Below, piece after piece: positions 10,519-23,429 of a stretch of 64,000 bases of DNA; position 1 is the first letter of the stretch, and each line of letters begins with the position of its first letter. Source of the DNA: Pelobates cultripes (Eukaryota; Chordata; Amphibia; Anura; Pelobatidae). Made by a program: the position numbers and the translations under genes. The stretch lies in NCBI GenBank assembly GCA_933207985.1, contig OW240916.1:311412767-311476766 (forward strand). The letters are read 5' to 3'. The notes beneath the pieces are model-generated. The model had not been told where the DNA came from and made no database searches. It saw only the letters and a list, made by a program, of their open reading frames with translations.

Positions 10519-12599
10519 CCATTCAGAGTACCAGTAGTGTGGCATGAATCAACAAATCATGTAAGTGACGGCTACTTTTGGTTAACCATAATCTTGGGAT
10601 TTTCAAAAAGAAATAGGAAACAAATTCAATACCTAGATGTGGTCATTAAGTAGCCAGTTCCACATAGTCTTAGTTTCCCTTTACTTATCCCTTCCTCTAC
10701 TCAATAATACTGTGGCCTCTGTATACGCCTATTCTGGTGCAGTATTTGCACCTGGATATGTTTCACAATTAATAACTAATAATAATAATTTAATAATGAG
10801 TCACATTTAATAACAAAACCAGAATTAAACAATTTAGTACGGGATTTAAATTGAATTAAAGAGCAGGCGTAACTCAAGATTACAGGAATGGAGCTTCTAA
10901 ACACAGATCAACTAGGATTTTAGTTTTCAAGAGACGTTATGAAAAATTTGCTAATTTTTTAAACAAAACAAGATTCACTTGTTCAGATATTCCAAGTTTA
11001 ATGAACTAACTTGGGCTTAAACATCATCCTAAGGAATGACGGCTGTTTATTGACTCATCAATTATGACTTAAAAAGCAGTTTTATTGCATAATGGTAATA
11101 CAAGACCATCAATTCCTGCACCACACACTGTTGACATTAAGGAGAGCTATGGCTATATGGCCATTATATTAATAGCTCCTAAAAATGACCATTAGCAATG
11201 TGTTCACCTTAAAGTTATTGCTTTGTTGGGATTACAGGGTGGGTATACCAAGTATCGCTGCTTCCTATGTGTGTGGGATAGTCAATCTGTCCACTAGCAT
11301 TATGATGTAAAATAATGTAATATAATGTAGTTCATTTTTGTTAATTGACTATATTTTGAGTTATTTTATTTAATATTTTGTTGCCACATATCTATTAAAC
11401 ATTTTTGTTCTATATTCATTCTTTTCTAGAGTTTATTTTATGCATTATTATTAAATATGTATATTGATCCTATTTTGATTCAAACATCATGGTGACAACG
11501 CATAACTGAAAATATGTGGATGTTACAACACTTCTGTGACAAATTTGGTTGATTTTTAACCAGATTTATTATGAAACAGCCATGTTTATTTATGTTAGAT
11601 AAAAAAAGTTATAATTTGTCAGCTAGTGTTGTATTTTTATAGGAAAGTCTATGGAATATGTTTTGTGATAATATGGATTTGTGGGGAACAGATGTCCAGT
11701 TAGGGTCATTTTGGTATTTCCCAAATGGATTCCTTTCATATTTCAAAAGAACTGTGTTTTAAGCCCGTTCTATCCAGTGCATGTTACCAAATTGACTGGT
11801 TGAAAAGTATAGTTAAATTGCTGAGAACCTATTGAACCATTCAAAATTCCTATCTATATCCTAAACTACAAACTACCGTAACATACTTATAGATGGAATT
11901 TAATACCTGCACAGCATTAAATTGCAGGAGAGATTATGAAACTCTGTGTGCCACTAATATCAACATACGTTCGTCCCAGATCTTCAACATGGAAAACCAT
12001 TAGTTGAAAACATTGTAAAATAGCCAAAAGAAATAATAAACAAAATATCAGCGGACACTGCTGTAAAAACATTTGATGATGAAAGTAGGGTTGAAATGCA
12101 TTTAAGGAAGTTGATAACCTGCAGTTATGAAACGTGTACAGAAAAAAACAGAAATAAATATAAATGTTCAGCATTCCATTAACACTAAACATGCACCACA
12201 AGGATTTCCGAATGAATTTCTTCTCAACCTCATAACACAAAATAGAACTGAACAACTGTATCCGCTACGGACCTCTACTTGACCAGCCAACAGGAGCAAA
12301 TTACAATGACATCTACATCATGCAGTGCAGATAAAAAATGGCCCCGAACAAAGTATACAAAACATTCCTAATGGAATGATAGTATTATCAACTGAAAACT
12401 GTTTAGGATAGTGTGTATCAATTGTATACAAAGGATAACGTGATAAACCCAGCTGGGCAAATGACGTTCACTATCCTGCTGTAATTTGCTTGTCAAGTTA
12501 CCTGCAATCATTTTTTTATTTGTTGTACATTTTATTTATTTAATATAGTAATTGTATTTAGTACTGTGTAATGCTTTGAATATTATTCAAGTAATAAAG
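10519..12599. other. AT-rich stretch, nothing recognised
   Basis: No element ends or convincing exons. The 112-codon minus-strand ORF at 11917-12255 is hydrophobic and AT-driven with no family motif. Confidence 0.4.
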
Positions 12600-12604
12600 A
12601 TCAC

Positions 12605-13780
12605 TGTTACGGTACCCTCAGCATCAAATGTACAGACTGCCGTTTAGTGAATCCTCCCCTCTTGCAATAACACAGGCTTCATTCGTATCAAGTGCAATCA
12701 TACGAACCGCAAGCAGGGGAACGCTGTAATCTCATGAACGGGACCTGTACGGGAACTTCACTTCACGAGCTCCAAACTCACGAATCGCCAATAGTAGCCG
12801 AACGCATATATCTCCCAAGCGGCTAATAATCCCATCCGGCAGTCTCTAGTCGTCGGTAATAAATCCACCCAATAACGAGAACAAGCTCCTCATTGTGGGT
12901 AAAACATGAACTGGCTTTACTGTGGGCTACCTGCCTGTATTTATGCAGGTCTCCCACTTGGTGGACACTCCCCTAGGGGACCAAATGGGAGACTGTAACA
13001 ATAGACAGAAATATGGCAGGTTAGGACCCACAGACACAGAATATTCCCAGCATGCATTATGATTTCCTCCCCTCTGCCCTGGAGATAATTGAGAAGTAAT
13101 TCAATTATCTCCAGGACAGAGGCAAATCGCCATTTTAAATTCAACACAAAAAAACACATATAAAATATATAACTTTATCATTGTCGTACATTTCCCATTC
13201 GTATCACATATCCCCAGATAGCCTGGATCTGAGTGCATATTATTGGCGAATAGCGCTCAGATCCCATACGTATAGTTCAATCGCCATGGAGTCAAAGTCT
13301 ATTACAGTCTTTCGGTATGCGATTGACTTCATGGGAAGGCTATCTGGGTTAAGTTAATTCGTGCGTTTCAAACTCCCGAACGGCCGGTGTTCGTGTACTT
13401 CTGTCGATTGAGAAGGGAGGTCGGTGGCTTCAGCGGTGTTCAGCAGAAAAAGGGTCAGTTTTTAGTTCCATGAAATCAATGCCGAATACCGCTGGTCTTT
13501 CGCATGGTTTAAAATGGCCGCCGCCTCGTGGTCGACATACGAACGATGACCACCCTGTATTCGGTTTTAATTGAGAAGTGTCTGCGGTTAACCACAACGT
13601 TCTAATTGGGATCAAGAGGTTAACCAGCAGCACACTTCTCTTCTGGGTGGCCGTCCGTTCGGTAGTTTTGTTCGGAAACACACGTCAATTATACGAACAG
13701 AGGCATATGAATGAGTAATTCCACGAAACGGCAAAACAGACGAAACAGCAATCCCAGGTTATACAGATGGATCTGTCACA
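12605..13780 (-). mobile_element. Solo LTR (family A), copy 1
   Basis: An island richer in GC than its flanks, bounded by TGTTACGG and TGTCACA, with an exact 5-bp ATCAC duplication at 12600-12604 and 13781-13785. It shares blocks with the second copy at 14.8-15.9 kb: a TTCAATTATCTCC block, ACATATCCCCAGATAGC and TCGCCATGGAG. On the minus strand a CATAAATACAGG TATA-like site is followed by AGTAAA. No gag or pol sequence adjoins it, so a solo LTR is the best reading. It could be from a gypsy element or an endogenous retrovirus. Confidence 0.75.
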
Positions 13781-13785
13781 ATCAC

Positions 13786-14800
13786 CCTTTTATAAATCAT
13801 TTTGTTGATGATAGTTTGTAAAGACAATGTATCTCATTATCCATACAGATAAGGATTTAACATTACCGATTATCACAGTATCTTGTAATATTTTTCTTAT
13901 TTGAACTAACAGAATTTTGGAATACCAATGTTTCAGGAGGTATTCGCTCTATGAAATGAGATATCCATGGAATAGTGTAGGTATATTTTATAATAAAGTT
14001 GTATTGCACATGAATAAAGGTAGATTAGTATACAAAACATGTTCAAAAGGAATATTAATTGCCTTCCATATGTTGTACATCTATAATATAATTGTTTGCA
14101 TCATCTATTAGTATGTTCTGTTTGACCATTGTACTGCACTACTGAATGTGTTGGTATATTATTCAGATACTTGTATTAGAAGTAATTAAGATTCTATTGA
14201 GAATGCAATACTGGGTGTTCTCTCAATATGTATTATTTTTTATACTTCAGAGGGTAAATAAAAATGATTAACTAAATCTGCCTTGCGACATTTAATGCTA
14301 CTAGCATTTGTGTTAGAACAAATCAGCTGCATATATATATATATATAATAGTAGATTTATTGCACAAATGCAGACGGCTAAAGCTAGGCACCAACACTGT
14401 GATTGAAAGAATTAATCAAAGTCACAAATGTGGAACATTTGGAGCCGGCAAACAAGCTTTAGGTGTTAACTCTTACATTTGGAGATGCTAAATGTTAATT
14501 TATTTGTTACTAACAGCAGATCAACAGTACTTAAAGGCAGAAAATAAATGTTTGTTTATGCATACGATATGACTCATGAATTTTATGCATTTGTCATTTA
14601 AGTAAAAGGGACTCTGACATGCATACAATGAAGGTTTATTTTACTCTACTAATAACTGTGTCTGTACATTGTGCTACTCACATGGTATCTTCTTAATGAC
14701 ATCATGAACTCTGAGAATGTCACTGCAGCAATGGAGTTGTTGAACGATACTTATCTACAGTTTAGTGTTGGGTGGTTTAACACTGTACTTTCTGGACAGG
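13786..14800. other. AT-rich spacer between the two LTRs
   Basis: Contains an AT dinucleotide run at about 14329-14349 and a few short ORFs. There is no retroelement coding remnant, which argues that the flanking LTRs are separate insertions and not one provirus. Confidence 0.5.
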
Positions 14801-14805
14801 GTTAC

Positions 14806-15875
14806 TGTAACGGACCGTTTTGCACAAAAGGGGAAAAAAACGTTTAGGCGATCGGCCCCCTTTTCAGAGATACAGGCACAGCTACTGCAGAACACCAAAC
14901 TCCCGAACTGGATACAAAATAGCACTCCAACTCCCAAACTGGAATCTCCCAAATAGCTGCTAGCAGACGAACAGGAAAAGCAGACAATCAGCTTACACTC
15001 CTGGCAATCAGTCTCTAACAGCATACAGTGAATCCCCCCAAGAACGAGACAAGGCACTATGTTGAGGGTCAAGCAGTGGTCTGAGGTGCTGGCACACCCA
15101 GCCTGGTTTTTATTACAGTCTTGCAAATACAGGACCGCCCACAGGGAGGTATAAAACAACCAATCACATCACAGTGACATCCCACATATTCCCTCCCCTT
15201 ATCCTGAGAGGAAACTCAATTACACATACAGTTAAAACATACTTTCTACCCAACTTTCATAACTCTAAAACCATACATCACATTCACATAAAATTACATA
15301 TTCACAATCAATCCATTCAGGGGAACAACATATAAAAAAATGGCATGAATCAGACCAGGGATTCAAAAGTTAGTAAAAAGTCCTTTGTGACTAAATGAAG
15401 CATGGCTTTCTGGCCCAAACCAGTTTCAGAGTCTTCTATCCTGGAGATAAGTAATTCAATTATCTCCCAGGACAGACACAAGACTCCATTAAGCACATGG
15501 TTGCAAAAAGACACAAAACACTTTAAAATACATAAAGTCACATTTATTACATAAAACACAGACATGTAACATATCCCCAGATAGCTCAGGTCCGAGCGCA
15601 CATTATTAAGCGAATGGCACTCAGACCACATGAATACAGTTTAATCGCCATGGAGCCAAAGTCTTTACAGTCAGTTTCATACGAATGGGCTCCATGGGAT
15701 TCCTATCTGGGGTATAACACATTCAAACAAATCTACCGAACCCCAGGCAGAAAAACACGAATGAAGCTTTTCTGCAGGTAAAAAAGATGTCTTTTAACAG
15801 GGGGCCATAGTCCAAAGGCAGCAGGCGAGCAACCAGGCTTCTCCAATGCAATGTGGCGAGATTGGTCTCGTCACA
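14806..15875 (-). mobile_element. Solo LTR (family A), copy 2
   Basis: Bounded by TGTAACGGACC and GTCTCGTCACA, with an exact GTTAC duplication at 14801-14805 and 15876-15880. On the minus strand an ATTGG box, a TTTTATACC TATA-like site (near 15150) and a GTAATAAAAACC polyadenylation signal (near 15110) occur in retroviral U3-R-U5 order, which sets the orientation. The TSD differs from that of copy 1, so the two are independent insertions. The 134- and 93-codon ORFs inside are not genes. Confidence 0.78.
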
Positions 15876-15880
15876 GTTAC

Positions 15881-16564
15881 ATTTTGGAGGTTTTTTAATT
15901 TGTGGGTAGAGTAAATTGTAGTATATGTTTCAATGCTTAGCGTGTAGATGCATGCCTGTCCCTGCAGCCTCAACAGCACGTCTGAGAAAAGGCAGTGTTT
16001 ACTTTGTTGCCTAACACAACCTCTAGTGACTATCACTTCAACAGCTACTTGAGAGGGTTCCTGGATATCCAGGACCAGCATTCGGTGTCTTCACATTCTG
16101 GATGGAGAAGAGGAGAAGATGTGTGCACTCCATAGATATGCATAGGGTTAATCATCTCTTTGAGGATTAGTAAATTGCTGATTATTGAAGCTTGTTAAGA
16201 ATACGTGTTTGTATTTCTAACACCATAACGTTCCTTTACGGGATTGTCCCATGAGGTTTATCAATGTCCACTCTATTCTACCCATGTCTACCTATAGGTA
16301 AAACGTAGAACACCCATTCATTAAGAATTATTTTACACCCTAATGGTAATTTTCTAACCAAAAATAATATTAGTAATTGAGGACATATGTGACTGCACAT
16401 GTTATGCAACATGTTCTAGAGATAGAGTTAGTGCTAGAGTGAACATTAAGTAGAAGACAATGAAACTGCCATTTGGCCTCTTTGCTTGCTAGCTAGGCTG
16501 AGCTTTGTAGATGCATAGAGAATATTTTATCAGGGAATGTGGGCTACTCAACTAAGTAGCACTG
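15881..16564. other. Unassigned
   Basis: No recognisable element ends or coding signal. The 95-codon ORF at 15794-16081 begins in the unique DNA here and runs antisense into the LTR edge. Confidence 0.4.
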
Positions 16565-17009
16565 TTTATAGGGACACCATAGGCACCCATATCCCCTCAT
16601 CTGAATGAAGGGGTATTGGTGCCATATCCCTGTCTTTTAATACTGAGGACATGGAAGAATTATGCAGAAACAACAATGTTTACATTGCAAGGTTAAAAAT
16701 GCCTCTTGTTTACAGACAGTTTTTTCATTCAGATGGTCTCTTAGATGCCACTTGATTGACACAACATGGGGTTTTGCCAAGCATGCACACTGGCCTCCCA
16801 ATGCTTTCTCCCAATGCTTTCTTATGAGAAAGCATTGGATTGGATGAGATCATCAAGACTGATGATCTCAGCCAGGGAGGCAGGATGACATCGCAAAGAG
16901 CAGTGCAGAGAGGAAGAAAAGATAAGTAAATCTGAATTTGTACTAATTAAGGGGGAGTGTCAACCACCTAAACAGAGATCAGGACACTAACTCTATAATG
17001 TTCCTTTAA
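16565..17009 (+). mobile_element. TTAA MITE, copy
   Basis: Left end TTTATAGGGACACCATAGG with a degenerate end-hairpin (CCCCTCATC / GAAGGGG). Central fold-backs include CCAATGCTTTCT / AGAAAGCATTGG and GATGAGATCATC / GATGATCTC. The right end is TGTTCC followed by TTTAA. It is about 445 bp and non-coding. Confidence 0.65.
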
Positions 17010-17234
17010 GTTGTGCTATCTACAATGACAAAATTACCTAATTTACACATTGTAATGTTCAGGCGGGGGCATCCAGGGGCTGTGCAGAGAATCATCTAAA
17101 GTCTTTGATCCAAGTAGGTTTTTTTAAGGCTTAATTAAAATCTGCGTACATGCTTTTTTTCCAATTGCACATTCTAAAGTAATTGACAATTAGACATTCT
17201 AAAGTAAATCATTTCTTCAGTGGTGATATCCAAT
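17010..17234. other. Unassigned spacer
   Basis: Short AT-rich gap between two TTAA MITEs, with no feature seen. A CATTCTAAAGTAA phrase occurs twice near 17170-17205. Confidence 0.4.
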
Positions 17235-17485
17235 TTAAAGCATTGCAGTTGTTAAGAAACATCAATGCTTACATTGCAGAGATACATCCTCCTCTTGTGT
17301 TGCTTCCATGGCACTGACTGAGTGTTATGGGGAAGCTTGGATGTGTGTGCTGCACTTGCTATGCATGCACACTGGTTCCCCAATGCTCCTCTATGAGAAG
17401 AACTGCATTGGACATCTGAGGAGGGAAGACATGCCTCATCCATGACGTCTAGGACGCAGGCCATAGACAGAAAGTGGAAGTGCAC
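17235..17485 (+). mobile_element. TTAA MITE, left part (interrupted)
   Basis: Interior of the same family (TTACATTGCAG, then CCCCAATGCTCCTCTATGAG). The extreme left end is lost. It is separated from its right part at 17706-17873 by a Penelope-like fold-back insertion. Confidence 0.55.
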
Positions 17486-17705
17486 TCAACCCTTTATCTT
17501 GGGATCCAGGGTTCTCCAATGGACAAGTCCCAGTACCAAACAGGACCATATACAGAATTTAAAAGTAAGAATAATCCAGGCACTCCAATGAATTCCAAAG
17601 TGTAGGCAATTTATTTAGAACGCAGGACCAAAAAGCAACATTTCAACCCCTTAGGGCCTTTGTCAAGTTTGACAAAGGCCCTAAGGGGTTGAAATGTTGC
17701 TTTCT
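17486..17705. mobile_element. Penelope-like LTR segment forming a perfect fold-back
   Basis: The segment carries a CCAGGCACTCC...CAATTTATTTAGAACGC...GCAACATTTCAACCCC order, as seen at the LTR-like ends of vertebrate Penelope-like retroelements. Positions 17632-17666 and 17669-17703 are exact 35-bp reverse complements with a 2-nt spacer. A GTCTAGGA...GCAGAAA stretch occurs on both sides (17447-17482 and 17708-17737), resembling an imperfect ~30-bp target duplication. Confidence 0.55.
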
Positions 17706-17873
17706 AAGTCTAGGAAGCAGGCGCAGAAACTGCAGTGAGGGAGCCTTGGTTCTGGAAAACGGTAAATAAAACTTTTATTTTATTATTTTATATGATAAAT
17801 GGGGTTGTCTATTTTTTAATTAGGGACAGGGAAAATACACGTTTGCATTCACAACGCATTAGTATTCCTTTAA
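17706..17873 (+). mobile_element. TTAA MITE, right part
   Basis: Resumes the interrupted MITE and ends GTATTCC followed by TTTAA at 17870-17873, matching the right ends of other copies (for example ATTCCTGA...TATAGTG...CCTTTAA). Confidence 0.5.
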
Positions 17874-18663
17874 AAGGGCCAGAAGGCTTTCTAATCAAAT
17901 AATTTTGAAATATATTTTTTACATTTAATATAACTGCTAATTTAAAATATTTTATATGATTATTCCAGTGACATACTTGACTAATTACTAAATATATTTA
18001 CAGCCATCATATATGTATCTCTCCAAATGTTCAGATGGTCAGACGCCTAACCTTAATGCAATTTCATCCATATATTTGTCTCTACGGTTTTTGAGTGCAA
18101 AGGAACTTACTATCTAATAGCAGTGGGTTTCTCAGTGGATGCACCCCAAAGTAGAATACCTCCAATTTGAAGCAGAGGTTCTGACAATATTTTATTGTCT
18201 CATCTACAGTTTTACATTGAGGGACTCCATTCTAAAAACAGTTTTTTTTTAATTCAGTATAACTTTGGCATGGAAAAAACAATCTATCACTAAATGACTG
18301 GCAACACTGAAGTAATTTTATTAAGTAGTTTTTAAAATAGTGTTGAGTTCAAAATCCTATTGACTTAATATTAAAATGATTAGTCATGTCCATAGGCAAA
18401 ATGGCTGTACAGATCTTTGTTGATATTTTGCAATGTAATAGATTTTGTTGAGAGCTGTTGCCTCTTGTATTGGGGGCAATGAAATTGATAGGGCATTCCT
18501 TTTGATTCCTCCACTCGAAAACTTTGACACTAAATTGTTCTTTATAGATAATCCCAAAGTTCACATAGTCATTATACACATTTCCATTCTGATTTAGACA
18601 CACATCAAGACTTCATATTAGACATACTAATCTATCTTAGATATCTTGTAATATTGCTGTAAC
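17874..18663. other. Unassigned
   Basis: AT-rich. The minus-strand 84-codon ORF at 18349-18603 has no recognisable motif. Confidence 0.4.
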
Positions 18664-19073
18664 ATGCCCAGGGCTCCCAGTTGTCCCCCCTTTAGTGGGA
18701 CAATCTCAGTTTTAGGGTCTTGTCCCATTGTCCTGATTTAGTTCTCTGGTGTCCAACATCTGGGAACTGTCCCTGGGCAGCACAATGAGAGAGCATAATG
18801 AAATAAGCTCACGCTATGAAGCGATAACAAGGACCATGCAGAGAGCGGTTTAGCAACACCCTCTGTATGGTCCTGTAGGTTGGTACCAGTCAGCAGGCTT
18901 TCTGCCAGCCTGATGATTAATACCAGGCTGACATGACCCTTCAATGGGCAAACATGCCCACTTCCTGAGCACACCGACCCATTATGCTTGTCACTGGTGA
19001 TGCAAGTTGCAACACTGGTGATGCCCCCTTGAAATCTTGCCCACTTGTCCCAATTTTGGGAGGCATGCATGCC
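18664..19073. repeat. Dispersed repeat with CATGCC...CTCCCA ends
   Basis: The left edge CATGCCCAGGGCTCCCAGTT and the right edge (reverse complement CATGCCTCCCAAAATTGGGA) are imperfect inverted repeats. The right half matches, in reverse, the segment at 28687-28827 (both hold CATCACCAGTG or GTCACCAGTG and CATAATTGG or CATAATGGG). Probably a DNA transposon derivative; family unknown. Confidence 0.5.
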
Positions 19074-20164
19074 ACATATTACAAATTCTTTCTCAATTAC
19101 ATTACCAATCCAATAGACTTACTTCCATATTTTGCTTACCATTAAATAGATAATATCTATATATATAGTCTAACAAGATAGAACTTTAGACATTGTGTAT
19201 TGAAAAGCAGCTAAAAGATGATGTCGGTGCTCTGTTTAGGAACTATTTTGGTTTGCATTCATACTTCCTCTGGGAAATATTATTCATTCTAATAGCCTGC
19301 ATTTGTCGTGTTATATGTATGCAGATATACTTTTAGTTCCCTGTAGGTTTAGGAAACAGCTTGATGTTTTGCATAACTGTTTCAGTCACATTTAATCATA
19401 GTTGCCATCACATTCTCTTGAGCTTAACACAAACTAATCTGCATAGCTATTGCTTGGTCAACATTGCAAAAGTAGCTACTAACTTATATATGCATTTGTC
19501 CTACAAGTAAGTGGTGTTCCGTGACCTTGTCATTATATAGAATTATACATTTATAGTTCTATATAGCATTTCAAAAATGACACCATCAGTTAGAAAACAT
19601 ATTTTAGTTTATAGTAAATGAGAAATAAAGTCATAACCGTTGAAATATATGAAGAATCTGAACCACACTGTCAGCATTTTTAGTTTCCAACTTATATGTT
19701 TAGTTTGATAGTTTTTCATGAAATTTAGCGTGTGCTGCTAAAACTATATTATCTTGTTCAAGTTGTTGATTTATAGTATTTTCCTCTTTGTGCCTGATTT
19801 AATTATGTTGCACACAGGTGCTGGGTTCACAGATGTACTCATTTTGATCATATCTCCTAGTGAGTCTGTACAACGCGCAGCAAAACATCAACTCATGAAG
19901 TCAAAATTAACAACTAAATCATGTTGTGAGTGTCAGAACCTTCACATTCTGGTACTCAACTACCAATGCCACCAACCAACAATCTGCATAACAGTAAAAC
20001 ATTGTGCCCTTCTTTGCTCATCGCTCAACATCATGTATACTGAAATGATATGTCCTTCAATAACGTATAAATAAAATTAGTGTTCAACGGCTTTGGTGGA
20101 AATTATACTTATTGAAGAGTGATTATGAATAATATGACTGAAAATAAGGTTGGAAAATTCCCAA
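19074..20164. other. Unassigned
   Basis: No element ends seen. The 106-codon plus-strand ORF at 19754-20074 has no motif and no defensible splice sites. Confidence 0.4.
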
Positions 20165-20500
20165 TGGGCTGTGACACCTCAGGCAGCCTTAATGCCATTT
20201 ACATTATTTTCCCACTAGGACTGTGAAAGTCCAAGAGAATTAAGGAGAGAGGTGCTGGGGGCTGCAGCGACCATATTAAGGCTGTCATCTGCCGGAGGGA
20301 ATTCTGTAAGTCTCGGTTCACAATTATCAAGAGCTTTGCTGGGCATCTTCTGCTCTACTCTCGCAATCAAGCTCCATGCCCAGCCTCAGTGCTGATCTCA
20401 CAAGCAGAAACAGGCCAGAAAATGGCAACTTCACCCCCCAGTGCTTCCACAGTCTTCAGTGCCAGATAAGCTTCAAATACTCAACAGCCCATGGCTGAGA
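20165..20500. repeat. Repeat-like GC-richer segment
   Basis: GC-richer than its surroundings, opening CTGTGACACCTCAGGCAGCC and leading directly into a TG-rich minisatellite. The pairing of unique-looking sequence with a TG/CA minisatellite also occurs at 26.0 kb. Likely a dispersed repeat, not a gene. Confidence 0.35.
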
Positions 20501-20760
20501 GTGATTTTGTGTGTGAATGTGCCTGCTGGTGAGTGAACTTGTATCTGGATGTTTCAGTGAGTTTGTCTGCATTGAGTATGTGTGTGTCAGTGAGCTTGCC
20601 TGTAGTGAGCTTGTGAGTAACAGTGAGCTTGTCTGTAATAAGTATGTTTTTGTATGTCAGTGAGCTTGTCTATAGTGAACATGTGTGTGTGTGTGTGACA
20701 GTGAGCTTGGCTGTAGTGAACATGTGTGTATGTGAAACCTTGTCTGCATTAAGCTTCTGT
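20501..20760 (+). repeat. TG-rich minisatellite, ~30-40 bp units
   Basis: Degenerate tandem units built on CAGTGAGCTTGTCTGTAGTG plus a GTGTGTGT stretch. The 73-codon ORF inside it is a repeat artefact. Confidence 0.75.
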
Positions 20761-23262
20761 GTGTATACCAATACATTTTTTATAAATAAATATTGCTTAT
20801 ACTACAAACAACTTGATTTGTGGACTATCTCCTATTTTTTGTAGCTCCTATTGTGTCCCAAACTGTAAGTATAGTCACATTTAGGTGTTAGGTGGGCTTA
20901 AAATGGGATATGCCAGGGGTTTTAGCAGACTACACTTCTGACTAACTCTCTGGTGTCTGAGGTAGATATGCCATTTTAGTATACAGAAGCAGCCATTATT
21001 TATGTTATCAGTCCAGGCTAATTGACGCGGGGGGGATATTGGAGAATCCTTGGTATGGTAGGGATGGAGAGAGGGTCCGGGAGGATCGGGGTTGTGTTAA
21101 GTATAGGATAATAGCTTTACAGTATGATCTTAACAGACTGATATCCTTTAGTGAGGAAGGCTGGACTGGACACACTCCTTACTTACCTTTTCCTTTTATA
21201 TCATTTCTATCTTCTTTTTAGTTTTCTTTTATTCCCTCATCTTGTTTACCTGATCTACCTTCATTGTGTATATTTTCAACATATACAATGGGCTCCTGCA
21301 TGGCACTGCTTATTAAGGAAAGCTTAACAATGTGGGCTGTGTCATTCTATTTTTTTAACCTACTAAAGTATTTGTATCTAAACAACTGGTTCGCTTGTAT
21401 TGTGGGGATTGTATTGTAGGGATTGAAATACTGCACACATCCCTCTAAAATGGCTTGTTCCCATGAAGGACTCTTACAGGCATTGTGCCTGGACTTCAAT
21501 ACTTTCATATGTCATATGCATAAGGGTAGAGTCAGCAAACTCCTAAATGGAACAGACATTGTGATGGTTCTCCTAGCAGCTCAGTGCATCTATTATTAAT
21601 ATTTCTATATTGATATTGACAGATGTTCAAAGGGCCATCTAAGAAAGACAACTGTACCCTCACCTAATGCTTATAGTTCCTATTATGAGATGCAACTGCC
21701 GACATTTATTGCTCACCGTTCTAACGAACTGATTCAGTATTATACTGATGTGTTTTTGCATCTTTTTCAATGTGTCCTTTGTTATGTTGATATGTACTGT
21801 ACTGTCTATATTTTTTTTTTTTTTAAAAAGCTATCATTGAAACTAAGAAAGGAGAAGAAATAGGTTGAGAATATAAACACATACCTAACTGTATGGAGGA
21901 AACTAGTCTATCTTGCTAGAATTTGATCTCATAATTTCATAATGGTATATAAAATGCAAAGATTCAATGAGAATATTATCAGGGCTAGACCTTGCACTTA
22001 AGAATACAAATGATACAGCTAACATAACACAGCAACAAAACATCTATAGAAATATATTAAAGATCAATACAAAACAATTATATGAGGATATATTCATCAA
22101 CAACCCCGTGCATACTGCATAAGACATCTTTCAGAATGTTGCCATTCCTCTTAGTTTTATTGTTCAAAGACCACCTACATTAATTTCACATACAACTTAT
22201 ACAATCACATATATATATATATATATATTGACATCCCATTTGATTACATTTACTACAAATCAATATTGTTTTTCTTATGAAAAATACAATATATAAGTAA
22301 TCAAAGTCAAACAACGTTAAACAATGTCATGCTTTACATAAGTAGAACACATTATTTTTCTCATGAACTTCTAATTAGATAGACTTCTTTTATGGTAGTT
22401 CATGTTAACATAAACTATAGCTAACAGTAAGAGAGATCGACACTACAGGAAAAGAATGATGCCTACTTTTCATAGTGATAATGACACTATTCATGCCTCA
22501 ATGAATACGCCAGTTCGTCAGCTGCTTCAGTTTTATATATCACACAGGGAGTCATGTTTGGCATTTAATTCCACCCAATATGTATGTCAACAGTGAGACA
22601 CAGGTGTACTAGACTAATTCCAATCATTACATCTCTATAGGGAAGACATTTTGCAATAATCTGAAGAACTTTCAATGTTGTGTACTTACAATTCAAGGTT
22701 TATACTAGCACAAGATAACTAGCTCGCTTTAATTATTTATGTCGTGGTTTATTTATTAAAAGTTTGAACGATGCATCTCTCTTTATCGCTGTTGTATTGG
22801 AACCTTCATTAACCATGTTGGGACACTTTTCATTGTCTGATGTTCTGTAGACCAAAAAGACGAGGGAAATTTATTCTCAATGAATAATTTAACAATTTTA
22901 ATAATGACAAGAGCATCAGTACACTTTTGGAGATAATCAGCATATAAATGCATGGATTTAGAGAAAATAAAATTGCGTGTTATGATAATTCCATTTTCAT
23001 ATTGTTTTTTAAGCTTTAAACTCACGTTACATTTCTTATTTATTTACAAATTGCAGATGACACATAATATAAAAGGAAAATAAGATTTACCTCCCCTGTC
23101 ACTTATGAAATTTAGAAAATTTAACACAATTGTAACTAATAGAACTAGGTTAGTATTTACTCCAGGGTTTTGTGAATAGAAAGTTAAGAATTGCATCTAC
23201 ATCAAAAAAATATTAAACAGCATATATGTGCGTATTTTTAATATAACTGATAATGTAAAAAA
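20761..23262. other. Long AT-rich stretch, nothing recognised
   Basis: About 2.5 kb with only a poly-T run near 21812, a TA run near 22208-22229 and short ORFs. It may contain conserved noncoding DNA, untestable here. Confidence 0.4.
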
Positions 23263-23268
23263 TACAAT

Positions 23269-23390
23269 GTATATAAACATAAAATAATCCCAATGTGTAT
23301 ATGTATAAAGAGATGATTATTATTATAATTGTATATTTATATTATCTCTTTATACGTATACAAATTGGGATTATTTTATGTTTACATACA
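23269..23390. repeat. Fold-back (MITE-like) of ~120 bp
   Basis: Arms at 23269-23314 and 23344-23390 are near-perfect reverse complements: AAAATAATCCCAATGTGTAT against ATACAAATTGGGATTATTTT. The loop is AT-only. Non-coding. Confidence 0.8.
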
Positions 23391-23429
23391 TATATATATA
23401 TGTGCTCATCTGAACATGCATGCTTATAA

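Noticed and set aside
14755..15631. ORFs of 134 and 93 codons on the minus strand
   Set aside because: Lie inside or at the edge of a solo LTR, with no domain.
12605..15875. One provirus with two LTRs
   Set aside because: The two LTRs have different 5-bp target duplications and the 1 kb between them holds no retroviral coding sequence.
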